A stretch of 64,000 nt of DNA from Paenibacillus sp. Soil766 (lineage in GTDB: Bacteria > Bacillota > Bacilli > Paenibacillales > NBRC-103111): NCBI RefSeq assembly GCF_001428105.1, contig NZ_LMSJ01000023.1:250147-314146 (forward strand), read 5' to 3'. A model generated the notes under the pieces. It had not been told where the DNA came from. It did no database searches and was given only the letters and a program-made list of their open reading frames with translations. Shown here one piece after another: positions 34,746 to 42,707 of the stretch. Each line of letters begins with the position of its first letter. Positions within the stretch are counted from its first letter, which is position 1. A program made the position numbers and the translations under genes.

Positions 34746-35150
34746 TTACATGTCTTTTAATTGAATCGCTGAGAACACAAGATCAATGATCTCCCCGCGT
34801 GCTTGATTTAAAAATCCTAATGATGTTTGTTGTAAATTTTCGATCGAGATACAAGAAGCTAAAAGAATTTTTTCCGAGTTATAATACATGGAAAGCTCGT
34901 AGGACGAAGATACATTCTTAACAACTTCACTTATATTCGTCTTTTTGTATTTCTCAGGAAGTTCAATCACATACATTAAGCACAATGGTTCATCTTGCAT
35001 TTGTGTGATTAGGAAAAATTCTTTATACATATTCTTTGTAATTGCATTCCATCGATACCCAAACTTATATAAGGGATCCTCCTCCCAATTAGGCTCGAAT
35101 TGTGATTTTAATTCGATAAATTGCTCGCGGTAGTAGTGAATTAGATTCAT
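34746..35150 (-). CDS. Unknown 134-aa protein of the chemosensory operon
   Basis: I do not recognise this family. The protein opens MNLIHYYREQFIELKSQFEP, has no signal peptide or membrane segment and alternates charged helices with beta-type segments (PLCLMYVIELPEK). It is 21 bases upstream of the MCP gene and in the same direction, so it is probably co-transcribed. The ribosome binding site is weak. It could be an adaptor or a sensor-associated protein of this system. Confidence 0.55.
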   Translation of the reverse strand: MNLIHYYREQFIELKSQFEPNWEEDPLYKFGYRWNAITKNMYKEFFLITQMQDEPLCLMYVIELPEKYKKTNISEVVKNVSSSYELSMYYNSEKILLASCISIENLQQTSLGFLNQARGEIIDLVFSAIQLKDM

Positions 35151-35307
35151 TGTTGTAGTGTCCCTCGCAATTCCATAACAAAGTTTGTTAACTTCTCAAT
35201 ATCCTTATCTTACCGATGAATTGTTGTAAAACTTCTATCGAGGATTTTAGATAAACATGTTTTTTGCTAATAATTAGCTAATGTTTACATGAAATTGGGT
35301 AAAAATA

Positions 35308-35342
35308 ACGATAAAAGTCCTATTTTGTAAGGATTTTATCGT
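35308..35342 (-). other. Hairpin in the cheY to 134-aa gene gap
   Basis: Stem ACGATAAAA/TTTTATCGT with an inner TCCT/AGGA pairing, followed on the minus strand by TTATTTTTACCC. It could be an internal terminator or attenuator. Apart from it and the terminator at 35434-35474, the 35151-35486 gap holds no gene; it is AT-rich and probably contains the promoter of the downstream part. Confidence 0.5.
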
Positions 35343-35433
35343 AAATCGAAGTCTTTAGACCTATATCTTCCCTTACAAATATAAGACTTTACACCCGAGT
35401 TCATGAAATGCCCACACATCAAACTTAAATAAA

Positions 35434-35474
35434 AACGCCCATCCATGTGCTTAATTCAGCAAAGGATGAGCGTT
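35434..35474 (-). terminator. Terminator after cheY
   Basis: Stem AACGCCCATCC/GGATGAGCGTT with one mismatch, followed on the minus strand by TTTTTATTT, 13 bases past the cheY stop. Confidence 0.75.
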
Positions 35475-35486
35475 CTTCTATATGTA

Positions 35487-35843
35487 TTATATAGCTCTGC
35501 GTATGGCGTCCAAAACACGGTCACCTTGGAATGGCTTGACGATGAAATCCTTGGCTCCAGCCTGAATCGCTTGTACGACCATGCCTTGCTGCCCCATTGC
35601 TGAGCACATCACAATTTTCGCATTCGCATCTTTTTTCCTAATTTCCCTAACGGCTTCTACGCCTTCCATCTCGGGCATCGTGATGTCCATCGTAACTATA
35701 TCCGGTTTAAGCTCCTGATACTTCTGGATAGCTACTAAGCCATTCTCCGCTTCACCAACCACATCATGCCCGCCTTTCGTCAAAATATCCTTCAGCATCA
35801 TACGCATGAAAGCTGCATCATCTACGATTAAAATTTTTGCCAT
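35487..35843 (-). CDS. cheY: CheY-type single-domain response regulator
   Basis: The 118-aa receiver starts MAKILIVDDAAFMRMMLKDI, with phospho-Asp53 in TMDITMPEMEG, a Ser/Ala signalling position in VMCSAMGQQG and Lys in FIVKPFQGDRV. It is a classic CheY. AGAGGAG precedes the ATG. It is 18 bases downstream of cheX, whose product would dephosphorylate it. Confidence 0.92.
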   Translation of the reverse strand: MAKILIVDDAAFMRMMLKDILTKGGHDVVGEAENGLVAIQKYQELKPDIVTMDITMPEMEGVEAVREIRKKDANAKIVMCSAMGQQGMVVQAIQAGAKDFIVKPFQGDRVLDAIRRAI

Positions 35844-35861
35844 GATCTATCACTCCTCTTA

Positions 35862-36308
35862 TCATTGCTCTTTCAATAAAACGACACGGATATCTCCAAC
35901 CGTCTGAATGGAAATGGGTAACATCAGCTTGTTAGCCTGATTGTCAAAATGGTAATTTTCCTCCAATAATGACGGCGGTGTAATATCCAGTTCAACACCT
36001 TGTTCACCTAGAATCGTGGTGGTTCTGCCTGCAATTATGTTGGCAATTTCACTCACACAGCTATCTAGCATTTCACCTTCCATGTACATCCCAAAAATGG
36101 CTTCGCTCATTCGGCTAAATACGACACGCTGCCCATCTAAAATCATACAATACTCACTGTTCGTGAAATTGATGGAGACACCGATTTCATCCTTACGGAT
36201 TGGTTCATTGCTTGTACTTACTTCGGTTTGATCTAGTGATTGCGGCAGCATGTTGCCTATTGACACACGAACACTATCTAGTAACAAATTTTGCAAATTC
36301 TGAGTCAT
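35862..36308 (-). CDS. cheX: CheX-type phosphatase
   Basis: The 148-aa protein fits CheX/CheC: it has the helix with the key Glu-Asn pair (SCVSEIANIIAGR), where E and N lie in the order needed to dephosphorylate CheY~P, and a preceding beta-sheet segment (GVSINFTNSEYCMILDGQRV). CheC proteins carry two such motifs, and only one is seen. It is the first gene of the cluster. GGGGAG precedes the ATG. Confidence 0.85.
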   Translation of the reverse strand: MTQNLQNLLLDSVRVSIGNMLPQSLDQTEVSTSNEPIRKDEIGVSINFTNSEYCMILDGQRVVFSRMSEAIFGMYMEGEMLDSCVSEIANIIAGRTTTILGEQGVELDITPPSLLEENYHFDNQANKLMLPISIQTVGDIRVVLLKEQ

Positions 36309-36328
36309 GCTTCTCTCCCCTATCCAAT

Positions 36329-36357
36329 ATTATGTAACCGGGTATGACTTCGTTCAA
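36329..36357 (-). promoter_or_regulatory. Putative sigma-A promoter of cheX-cheY
   Basis: TTGAAC (36357-36352) and CATAAT (36334-36329) are 17 bases apart, the -10 box 21 bases before the cheX ATG. No sigma-D motif was seen here. Confidence 0.5.
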
Positions 36358-36424
36358 TACACTCACTTTAGCCTATATTTGTTAGGTAACTACACTCCTA
36401 ATTGTTAAAGATGTGTGTGAATGA

Positions 36425-36463
36425 AATAAACGGAGCCCGCTTATTCGCGCTGCTCCGTTTATT
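36425..36463 (-). terminator. Terminator after the sugar isomerase-like gene
   Basis: A perfect 12-bp stem (AATAAACGGAGC/GCTCCGTTTATT) lies 12 bases past the stop at 36475. Confidence 0.8.
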
Positions 36464-36474
36464 AAGTAATCAAG

Positions 36475-37242
36475 TTAAGATAAATCATTTAATAATTGCG
36501 TTAATGCTGCGGCATCTGATCTAAATTGTTCAACTGTATTTCCCATTACAAACTCCATGAGTATATATCGATCTTCATGGCTATCGATCTGTGACAAGTA
36601 GTGCGACCACTCGTGAATCCCCTCTGCAAATGGTCTGCGAGTATCTCCTTCCCAATAATAAGCGTGCAGGTTTAAAAGCTTCTTACGCGCCGCTAATTCA
36701 TGCAGCCCTTCACAACGTTCATTTATGGAAAGTTCTGGTGTTGGCTGCCACAAGCAATAGAGATTGGCATGATCTGCCTCTTCCAGCAGATGCATAGACG
36801 ATTGATTCGTGTCCGTTAATGTTCCTCTATGCCACTCAAGCGCAACTTTTATTCCTTCTGCTGCAGCTATCTCAGCAATCTGTTTAGCTTCCTTAGCAAG
36901 GCGAGCAGCATATTCGGAATCTGCTGTCGATGAGGGTAAGGTTCCTGCCCATATCCGAATGAGCGGGGCACGCAAGGCTTTCGCGGCACGCAGGCTCTCT
37001 CGAAAAACTTGCTCAGGATGTTGGTTCGCAAGAAGACGGAAATAGGAACCATATGCTGCTATCTTCATGCCGCAATCAATTGTTCTTAAGTACAGATTGT
37101 TTGCGCCAACCTCATCCCCAGGATGAACATGCGCGTTTTCCGACCATTCAATTGCTTTCAGCCCACATTGGCTGCTTAATTCAAGTATTTCAAGTGCTGA
37201 TTGTTCACGAAATGTGACGGATACAATTCCCGGTGATATCAT
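36475..37242 (-). CDS. Xylose isomerase-like TIM-barrel protein
   Basis: The ATG at 37242 (MISPGIVSVTFREQSALEIL) has GAGGA 7 bases upstream, better than the extended frame from 37275. The 255-aa protein belongs to the sugar phosphate isomerase/epimerase (AP endonuclease family 2) fold, with CGLKAIEWSENAHVHPGDEV, VALEWHRGTLT and a late ILMEFVMGN supplying metal-binding Glu, Asp and His. The substrate is unknown. It is not linked to the chemosensory operon, since a terminator lies between them. Confidence 0.82.
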   Translation of the reverse strand: MISPGIVSVTFREQSALEILELSSQCGLKAIEWSENAHVHPGDEVGANNLYLRTIDCGMKIAAYGSYFRLLANQHPEQVFRESLRAAKALRAPLIRIWAGTLPSSTADSEYAARLAKEAKQIAEIAAAEGIKVALEWHRGTLTDTNQSSMHLLEEADHANLYCLWQPTPELSINERCEGLHELAARKKLLNLHAYYWEGDTRRPFAEGIHEWSHYLSQIDSHEDRYILMEFVMGNTVEQFRSDAAALTQLLNDLS

Positions 37243-37311
37243 AGTTGCTTCCTCTCGCTTTGACATAGTCTCCAATTACATAATTCCCTAAACCATTAAA
37301 TTTGTAAAGAA

Positions 37312-37358
37312 AAAAAGACTCCAGTCACCCGAGTAGGAAGAGTGATTGCAGTCTTTTT
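37312..37358 (-). terminator. Terminator after the SASP gene
   Basis: Stem AAAAAGACT.CAATCACT with its near complement (TGACTGGAGTCTTTTT side), followed on the minus strand by TTTTTTCTT. Confidence 0.8.
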
Positions 37359-37385
37359 AAAACTTTCACCTATAACCAAAATGAT

Positions 37386-37595
37386 CTAGCGTTTGAAACC
37401 TTGCAGCTGCTGTTCAGCGATTTGCACTAATCTCTTCGTGATCGTACCACCGATTGAACCTGCGTCACGTGTAAGGAGATTTCCATTATAACCATTTGGT
37501 TGCAAGGCAATCCCTAATTCTTGAGCAACTTCATACTTCAATTGATTTAAAGCGGCTTTGGCCTGTGGAACTAGCAAAGTGTTGTTGTTAGCCAT
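37386..37595 (-). CDS. Alpha/beta-type small acid-soluble spore protein
   Basis: The 69-aa protein has the two conserved SASP signatures: KYEVAQELGIALQPNGYNG, where the germination protease cleaves after Glu, and TRDAGSIGGTITKRLVQIAE. It coats spore DNA and protects it from UV and heat. An RBS (AAGGAG) precedes the ATG. A promoter of forespore type lies 32 bases upstream. Confidence 0.96.
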   Translation of the reverse strand: MANNNTLLVPQAKAALNQLKYEVAQELGIALQPNGYNGNLLTRDAGSIGGTITKRLVQIAEQQLQGFKR

Positions 37596-37626
37596 TCGTA
37601 AATCACTCCTTCTCGTGGTGTAAGCT

Positions 37627-37657
37627 TAGGATGTGGAGTGTAAGGAAATCTTATACA
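37627..37657 (-). promoter_or_regulatory. Sigma-G/F-type promoter of the SASP gene
   Basis: TGTATA (37657-37652), 18 bases, CATCCTA (37633-37627). This is close to the forespore consensus (TGAATA, 17-18, CATACTA) and lies just before a SASP gene, where such a promoter is expected. Confidence 0.65.
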
Positions 37658-37666
37658 TTCAAATTC

Positions 37667-39421
37667 TCATTTTTCATGTTTTAATGGAATGACAATGGAG
37701 AACGTAACTCCAGCCTCTTGCGAAGTGAAATCAATCTTTCCTTTATATCGCTCAATTAACTGCTTGATGATATGAAGCCCCAGACCTTTGTTGTTCTTGC
37801 CTTTTTTGGTCGAGAAGCCTGATTCAAATATTTTTGTGTGTATGTCAGGAGTAACAGGATAACAGGAATTCTGCACCTGAATCGTGAGTTGGTTGGCTTG
37901 AACGATACCTTCCACACTGATTAACCTTTCATTAACAGGCAGCTCGATCGTTGCGTCAAACGCATTATCGATCAAATTACTTAATATGCGGACTAAATCC
38001 GTGGTCTTAATCGTCGTAAGTCGTAAATTTTCCATATTTTTAAAATCAACCTGCATGTCAATGTTATGAACTTCGGATTGTGCCAACTTAGCTTGGATAA
38101 TTCCGCTTAATGCTGGAATATTAATTTCAACCGCTTTAATTTTGTTATCCATCATTTTCGCTTCTTGGATTAAAGGATCGATATAGTCTTGCAGACTTTC
38201 ATATTTCTTCAATTTAATCATCCAGGAGATGGTCGTAATATGGTTGATAATATCATGACGCTGCTCTTTGATCGACTGAACAATCGAATTAATGTTCTCT
38301 AGATATACATCTTGAACTGTTTTCACAGCTCCTTCATTCTTTTTCCGCGTCATCGAATACAGAATAATTATAACAACACAAACTAATAGCGTGACAATGC
38401 TCATGAATATGAAAACTTCACGAAACTGTTGGTGTAATGTTTTTTCGATCTGTGTGTAATCGGTTGCAACCATAACCACTTTGGGTAAGTCATCACGCTT
38501 GTACTTCAGATTTGTTGTGACGATCGGTGTAAAGCTTTTCAGAATGTTCGTCCCATCCAAATTCACATTGTAAAATACCGTACTATTCTTAGTCAATGCT
38601 TCCTTGATTTTACTCTCTTCAACACTGTCCCTATACTTATAGCTGCCGTTTAATAATAGTCGCTCAGAATACCAGCTGGATCTATTGTTAGGTGTCGGGG
38701 TTTTATCGAAGATCTTCTCCGGATTCAGGACGCCAATCTCGATTAAATTTCCTTTGTTATTAGCAAGGAGCTCTTGGATGCTTGCATCCACACCTACTTT
38801 TTCACGATAATGTTCAAGAGTGCCGGATACATTCAAATAGGGATTAATTATGTAATTCGTTGTACCATCGTAATATTCTCCCCATTTTCTGATGTTTGCT
38901 TGATCTGTCGAAGCCGTATCAATGGGCCCGCTCCAAAAATTGTCGAGGGTCAATCCCGTTCCTACATCGACACGTTTACGATCCGTTAACTGTAATTGAG
39001 CAGAATAGACAATTCCCCACGTTTTCGAGCTAGCATTGATTTCTTTGGGCTCCGAAGATCTTACCCCAATAAAGTCATCACCACGTCTCTCAAATAACGT
39101 AATCCCATCTATCTTCAATTCCTTCGACAATTCGACTAGCTGATCGTTAGTAACTTGGTTGAAGTCAGGATGTAAGGACTTCTGAATAACAATAGAAGCG
39201 GTCCTCAGTTCATGACCAAGCATTTCATCATAGGTTGCCTCAACTTCACTTTGCTTACTAAGTTCGGCAGAAATCGTAGAGATGACAAGATTTATTTTCT
39301 CTTTTTGATGATTATTCAGAAGAATCTTGGAATGTTGAAAATACGTTAAATTCATACTTAATATAGCGATTAAGAAAATTAATATCGTTTTTAATGGGAA
39401 CTTATCTAATGATGAAAACAT
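37667..39421 (-). CDS. Orphan sensor histidine kinase, Spo0B/CitA-type
   Basis: The ATG at 39421 has GAGGGAGAT 8 bases upstream. The 584-aa kinase has a membrane segment at about 11-29, a large extracytoplasmic sensor (30-335, PAS/Cache-like), a second membrane segment at about 336-357 and a cytoplasmic part. The phospho-His is His389 in EQRHDIINHITTISWMI, the Spo0B/CitA-style dimerisation helix, followed by the HATPase with NLIDNAFDATIEL and KGLGLHIIKQLIER. No response regulator is adjacent. The partner and signal are unknown. Confidence 0.88.
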   Translation of the reverse strand: MFSSLDKFPLKTILIFLIAILSMNLTYFQHSKILLNNHQKEKINLVISTISAELSKQSEVEATYDEMLGHELRTASIVIQKSLHPDFNQVTNDQLVELSKELKIDGITLFERRGDDFIGVRSSEPKEINASSKTWGIVYSAQLQLTDRKRVDVGTGLTLDNFWSGPIDTASTDQANIRKWGEYYDGTTNYIINPYLNVSGTLEHYREKVGVDASIQELLANNKGNLIEIGVLNPEKIFDKTPTPNNRSSWYSERLLLNGSYKYRDSVEESKIKEALTKNSTVFYNVNLDGTNILKSFTPIVTTNLKYKRDDLPKVVMVATDYTQIEKTLHQQFREVFIFMSIVTLLVCVVIIILYSMTRKKNEGAVKTVQDVYLENINSIVQSIKEQRHDIINHITTISWMIKLKKYESLQDYIDPLIQEAKMMDNKIKAVEINIPALSGIIQAKLAQSEVHNIDMQVDFKNMENLRLTTIKTTDLVRILSNLIDNAFDATIELPVNERLISVEGIVQANQLTIQVQNSCYPVTPDIHTKIFESGFSTKKGKNNKGLGLHIIKQLIERYKGKIDFTSQEAGVTFSIVIPLKHEK

Positions 39422-39491
39422 GCTTACGATCTCCCTCAACAGCATTTTGTATCCTTATTATAATGCAATTTTGTCGAATTTTGCAGGTTTT

Positions 39492-40469
39492 TTAAAATAA
39501 TTGTCCATTGGTGTAATTTAGATAATCGAAAACGATTTTCAGAATCTCACATGTTTCCTTATACTGCCGTATAAGTGCTGACTTTTCAAATTTATCTTGG
39601 GTGAGATCCTCTTCTATTAAAAGCAACAGCCACACAGAATACAAGGCGCTGTACTTGTGATAATCATTGATGAAGTTTCCACGTGTTGGAGATTGAAGGC
39701 TCTCCCTAACAGAGATATATCTAGCAAGAATAGCTAGACGTGATTCCTGACTAATGACGAAGCGGCTGTATTGCGGGCTCGTAATGTCCATCAACGTATA
39801 CAGATCCCAGAATACGCTATTCGTATGAACGTACTCCCAATCGAAAATGAAAATTTTATTATTCACTTCAGCGATATTTAATGGATATAAATCACCATGC
39901 GAAATAACGATTTCATTTTCGAATTGATCCTGGCGTAAGATTTCCTCATAAAAGTAGGTGATGTGGTCATCCGGAAATCCTAGACGATTAAATAATTGCC
40001 TCAGTTGCACATCCTTCGCCATAATAATACTTTGAATATCTTTCATTCTCGGAGTATGACCCTCAAAGTCTTCAGGGAGAAGTGATGTCGGCATGAGATG
40101 CCAATAGGGCATGAACTCTGACGTTTTTAGCATGATATCGCTGCTAAAGTTATGTTTCAGTTCGCCTAGATCTTCAAATACCATCCACTCATCCTCCGGC
40201 TCCAGCGCTCGAGAATAATAGAGGATCTTAGGGATATGTACTTCTGGAATTCGGAAGTTCAAGTTCTCTTGCAACCATACTTCTTTTCCCTTATTGGGAT
40301 AATTCGTGAGTGGTTTATAAATAAAGCTAGTCATGGTATGATCTTCACTCACCTGAATCCGCTCAACCTTCTGACCATTACGTCCCACGTAGATAACTTC
40401 TCTTGTATGCGGAATACCATCACGTATCTTGCCTGATTCTAAGAAGACTCTCTCATTCATAGCTGCCAT
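39492..40469 (-). CDS. Aminoglycoside phosphotransferase-fold kinase
   Basis: The 325-aa protein has the APH/choline kinase catalytic loop ISHGDLYPLNIAEV and the metal-binding IFDWEYV with the following NSVFWDLYTL. Substrates of this fold include aminoglycosides, choline, sugars and macrolides, and none can be chosen here. It is divergent from the glycosyltransferase-like gene at 40606. A weak GGTG precedes the ATG. Confidence 0.8.
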   Translation of the reverse strand: MAAMNERVFLESGKIRDGIPHTREVIYVGRNGQKVERIQVSEDHTMTSFIYKPLTNYPNKGKEVWLQENLNFRIPEVHIPKILYYSRALEPEDEWMVFEDLGELKHNFSSDIMLKTSEFMPYWHLMPTSLLPEDFEGHTPRMKDIQSIIMAKDVQLRQLFNRLGFPDDHITYFYEEILRQDQFENEIVISHGDLYPLNIAEVNNKIFIFDWEYVHTNSVFWDLYTLMDITSPQYSRFVISQESRLAILARYISVRESLQSPTRGNFINDYHKYSALYSVWLLLLIEEDLTQDKFEKSALIRQYKETCEILKIVFDYLNYTNGQLF

Positions 40470-40605
40470 GATTTATCACCGTCCTAGTCCTGCTCATTAT
40501 CTAAACTTACCATATCACAAAAGTTAATAGGCATGATATCCATAAGAAAATATGATATATTTTGCATATAAAGTCAATTCATCATCCCATGGAGGCTTAC
40601 ATATC

Positions 40606-41523
40606 ATGTTACATGTACTTGTAGACGACAATGATCAAACAGCGTGGTATCCCAATTATCTCAGCGGTTTACACAAAGGGCTTGAGTCCGCGGGAGTTCC
40701 CTATACCTTTTCCACTAAACTGCCGGAGGACCCCCAGATTCCTGTTTTGATTACACGCTTTACTCTATTTGATATGATCAAAGAAGCGAATCCTGTTCCC
40801 CAGCGTCTGTATATTCAAGAACATGATGTCTGGAACCCTTTTACCAACGTATTAGATTTAGAGTCATTATGGATTTTCCATCATCCTTCTTTGAAAGCTA
40901 TTTTCTATACGAACCCCAGCATGGTGCCTTGGGGCAAACGTTGCCTGCCTGCCGGTTCCCAAGTCGAAGTTATCGCAGCAGGTTTTCCTTATGATCATGA
41001 CTATGTGAATGATACTTTGAAGGGTATCCAATCTTCAGATGAACGGGAGAAATTAATTGTCTTCCCAGGCCGAATGAATGAATTTTATCAACCTTATCTC
41101 TCTGTCCGCTTGGCATTTGAATTTATGGAGTTAGGTTATCGGGTAGTTATAGCCTCGCCTGTAACCCCATTGTCCCACTATCCTGTGGCTATGTGGAGAG
41201 AATTAGGGATTGAAGTAGGAAGGCTGCCACATGCTGAGTATTATCAACTATTATCGAAGGCAACAGCAGCCGTTTCAGTTACTATAGGTGGTAGTCTAAC
41301 CTTGGCACTCTATGAAGCCCAGCTGCTAGGTGCTACGCCAATTGCACCTAAGGGACGAGCTGATCTGCCTCCGTTCACCGAAATGTATAGCCCTCGATAT
41401 GATCTGCTCCATCCAAGAGAAGCCATTGAAATGGTAGAGAATAAAGTCCCTGTTACCATAGATACGCGGTGGTTCAGTATTGATGCCTATGTCCGAACAT
41501 TACTGGATACGACTTCCAATTAA
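40606..41523 (+). CDS. GT-B-like glycosyltransferase family protein
   Basis: The ATG at 40606 (MLHVLVDDNDQTAWYPNYL) has GGAGG 10 bases upstream; the longer frame from 40552 crosses the promoter. The 305-aa protein lacks a clear donor-binding signature, but LIVFPGRMNEFYQPYLSVRL, then SVTIGGSLTLALYEAQLLGATPIA, resemble the second Rossmann domain of GT-B glycosyltransferases, where the donor sugar binds. It has no membrane segment. Acceptor and donor are unknown. It is one of the few plus-strand genes. Confidence 0.6.
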   Translation: MLHVLVDDNDQTAWYPNYLSGLHKGLESAGVPYTFSTKLPEDPQIPVLITRFTLFDMIKEANPVPQRLYIQEHDVWNPFTNVLDLESLWIFHHPSLKAIFYTNPSMVPWGKRCLPAGSQVEVIAAGFPYDHDYVNDTLKGIQSSDEREKLIVFPGRMNEFYQPYLSVRLAFEFMELGYRVVIASPVTPLSHYPVAMWRELGIEVGRLPHAEYYQLLSKATAAVSVTIGGSLTLALYEAQLLGATPIAPKGRADLPPFTEMYSPRYDLLHPREAIEMVENKVPVTIDTRWFSIDAYVRTLLDTTSN

Positions 41524-41535
41524 GTCAGATGAGAA

Positions 41536-41582
41536 AAATAACGACCATCTTTCCCAGAAGGAGAAAACGATGGTCGTTATTT
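41536..41582. terminator. Bidirectional terminator between convergent genes
   Basis: A perfect 14-bp stem (AAATAACGACCATC/GATGGTCGTTATTT) lies between the stops of the plus-strand glycosyltransferase-like gene and the minus-strand PrsA-like gene, with T-rich flanks both ways. Confidence 0.85.
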
Positions 41583-41599
41583 CTTTATGCTAAGTCATA

Positions 41600-42664
41600 C
41601 TATTCAGCTTGTTTAGTAGATGATTTGAGTTCAATTGTAGATGCCTTAACCCAGCGCTCCGTCATCCTTGGAAATTCTGCCTCCATAAGCACGATGTTTA
41701 TACCCGCGCTAGCTTTCTCCAGTGGCAAGAAACCTGTGTCCTCCAACGCTAAGCATTGGAATATATAATAGCTGCCGTTTTCCTCAATCGGGTTCGAAAC
41801 GTCAGCTTCTCGTAACGTTTGAACGCTACGCCACACTTGCGTTCCATTCATCGTATCTTGCTTGGCCGTTTGCTCGTTAAATGCTCGTTGTTGCAGAACA
41901 ACCTTCTTGCTGCTGTTCACTTGAAGCAGCTTTTCCGCCTCTTCACCGCGTTTCAAGCCATCTGCAATCGCTTGAGCAGTGCGAAATGCCGCATCCTTGG
42001 TTACATCGTTGCCGAACGCTACCACAAACATATTCGTTTGAAGGCGATTCGGTTTTTTGTACTGGGCTAGATGCTCATTGTAATAAGCAGCAATGTCCTC
42101 TTGTGCGAATGGTTTCTCTGCTAACATGTCATCTCGCAATTTTGCAAGGATATCCGATACGAAGAAATCATAATACTGTTCTTCCTCGACTTGAATAGGG
42201 CCATATACAACCCCGTTGCTCAATGCCGCATCCTTCCTTCTTGACTGCTCTGATTGCCATTTCGACACGAAATCCGCATAACGAACCGATTCCACGATAC
42301 CTCTTCGCTTCGCCTCTAGGAGCTGCGCTTTCAATTGTATACTAGCCTTCAAAGCCTGTTCACGATTGTCAGTCAGATTCGTTTTCATTGCCAGATTACC
42401 ATCTGTATGAGAACGCAGCTTCTTCATCTGCCACTGGAGCTCCTGCTCCACGATGGACTCTCCATCTACCGTGGCAATAACCTCTTCCTTGTCACTGGTT
42501 GAGACCGTTGCTTGCGCCCCAGTCAAGTTCCACCATAGGATCCCTACGATAGTAACTCCGATCAGGCAGGCCGCGAACAACCTTAGATGAGGACGGCCTA
42601 TAGATTTCCTTGCACCTTTTCCATTACCTGAAACGGTTCGAGGATAGATCGCTTTGTTCTTCAT
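41600..42664 (-). CDS. Membrane-anchored PrsA/SurA-like peptidyl-prolyl isomerase-type protein
   Basis: The ATG at 42664 (MKNKAIYPRTV) has GGAAGGGAG upstream. The 354-aa protein has a membrane segment at about 28-46 (LFAACLIGVTIVGILWW) and a SurA-N/PPIase-like exterior part: IATVDGESIVEQELQWQM, then FAQEDIAAYYNEHLAQYKKP and a degraded parvulin-like segment. It would help fold exported proteins, perhaps the secreted beta-helix protein encoded directly upstream. The isomerase signature is weak, so catalytic activity is uncertain. Confidence 0.7.
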   Translation of the reverse strand: MKNKAIYPRTVSGNGKGARKSIGRPHLRLFAACLIGVTIVGILWWNLTGAQATVSTSDKEEVIATVDGESIVEQELQWQMKKLRSHTDGNLAMKTNLTDNREQALKASIQLKAQLLEAKRRGIVESVRYADFVSKWQSEQSRRKDAALSNGVVYGPIQVEEEQYYDFFVSDILAKLRDDMLAEKPFAQEDIAAYYNEHLAQYKKPNRLQTNMFVVAFGNDVTKDAAFRTAQAIADGLKRGEEAEKLLQVNSSKKVVLQQRAFNEQTAKQDTMNGTQVWRSVQTLREADVSNPIEENGSYYIFQCLALEDTGFLPLEKASAGINIVLMEAEFPRMTERWVKASTIELKSSTKQAE

Positions 42665-42707
42665 ACAGCGGCTCCCTTCCATTCTGGTTCCTACTATCGT
42701 TTAGGAT

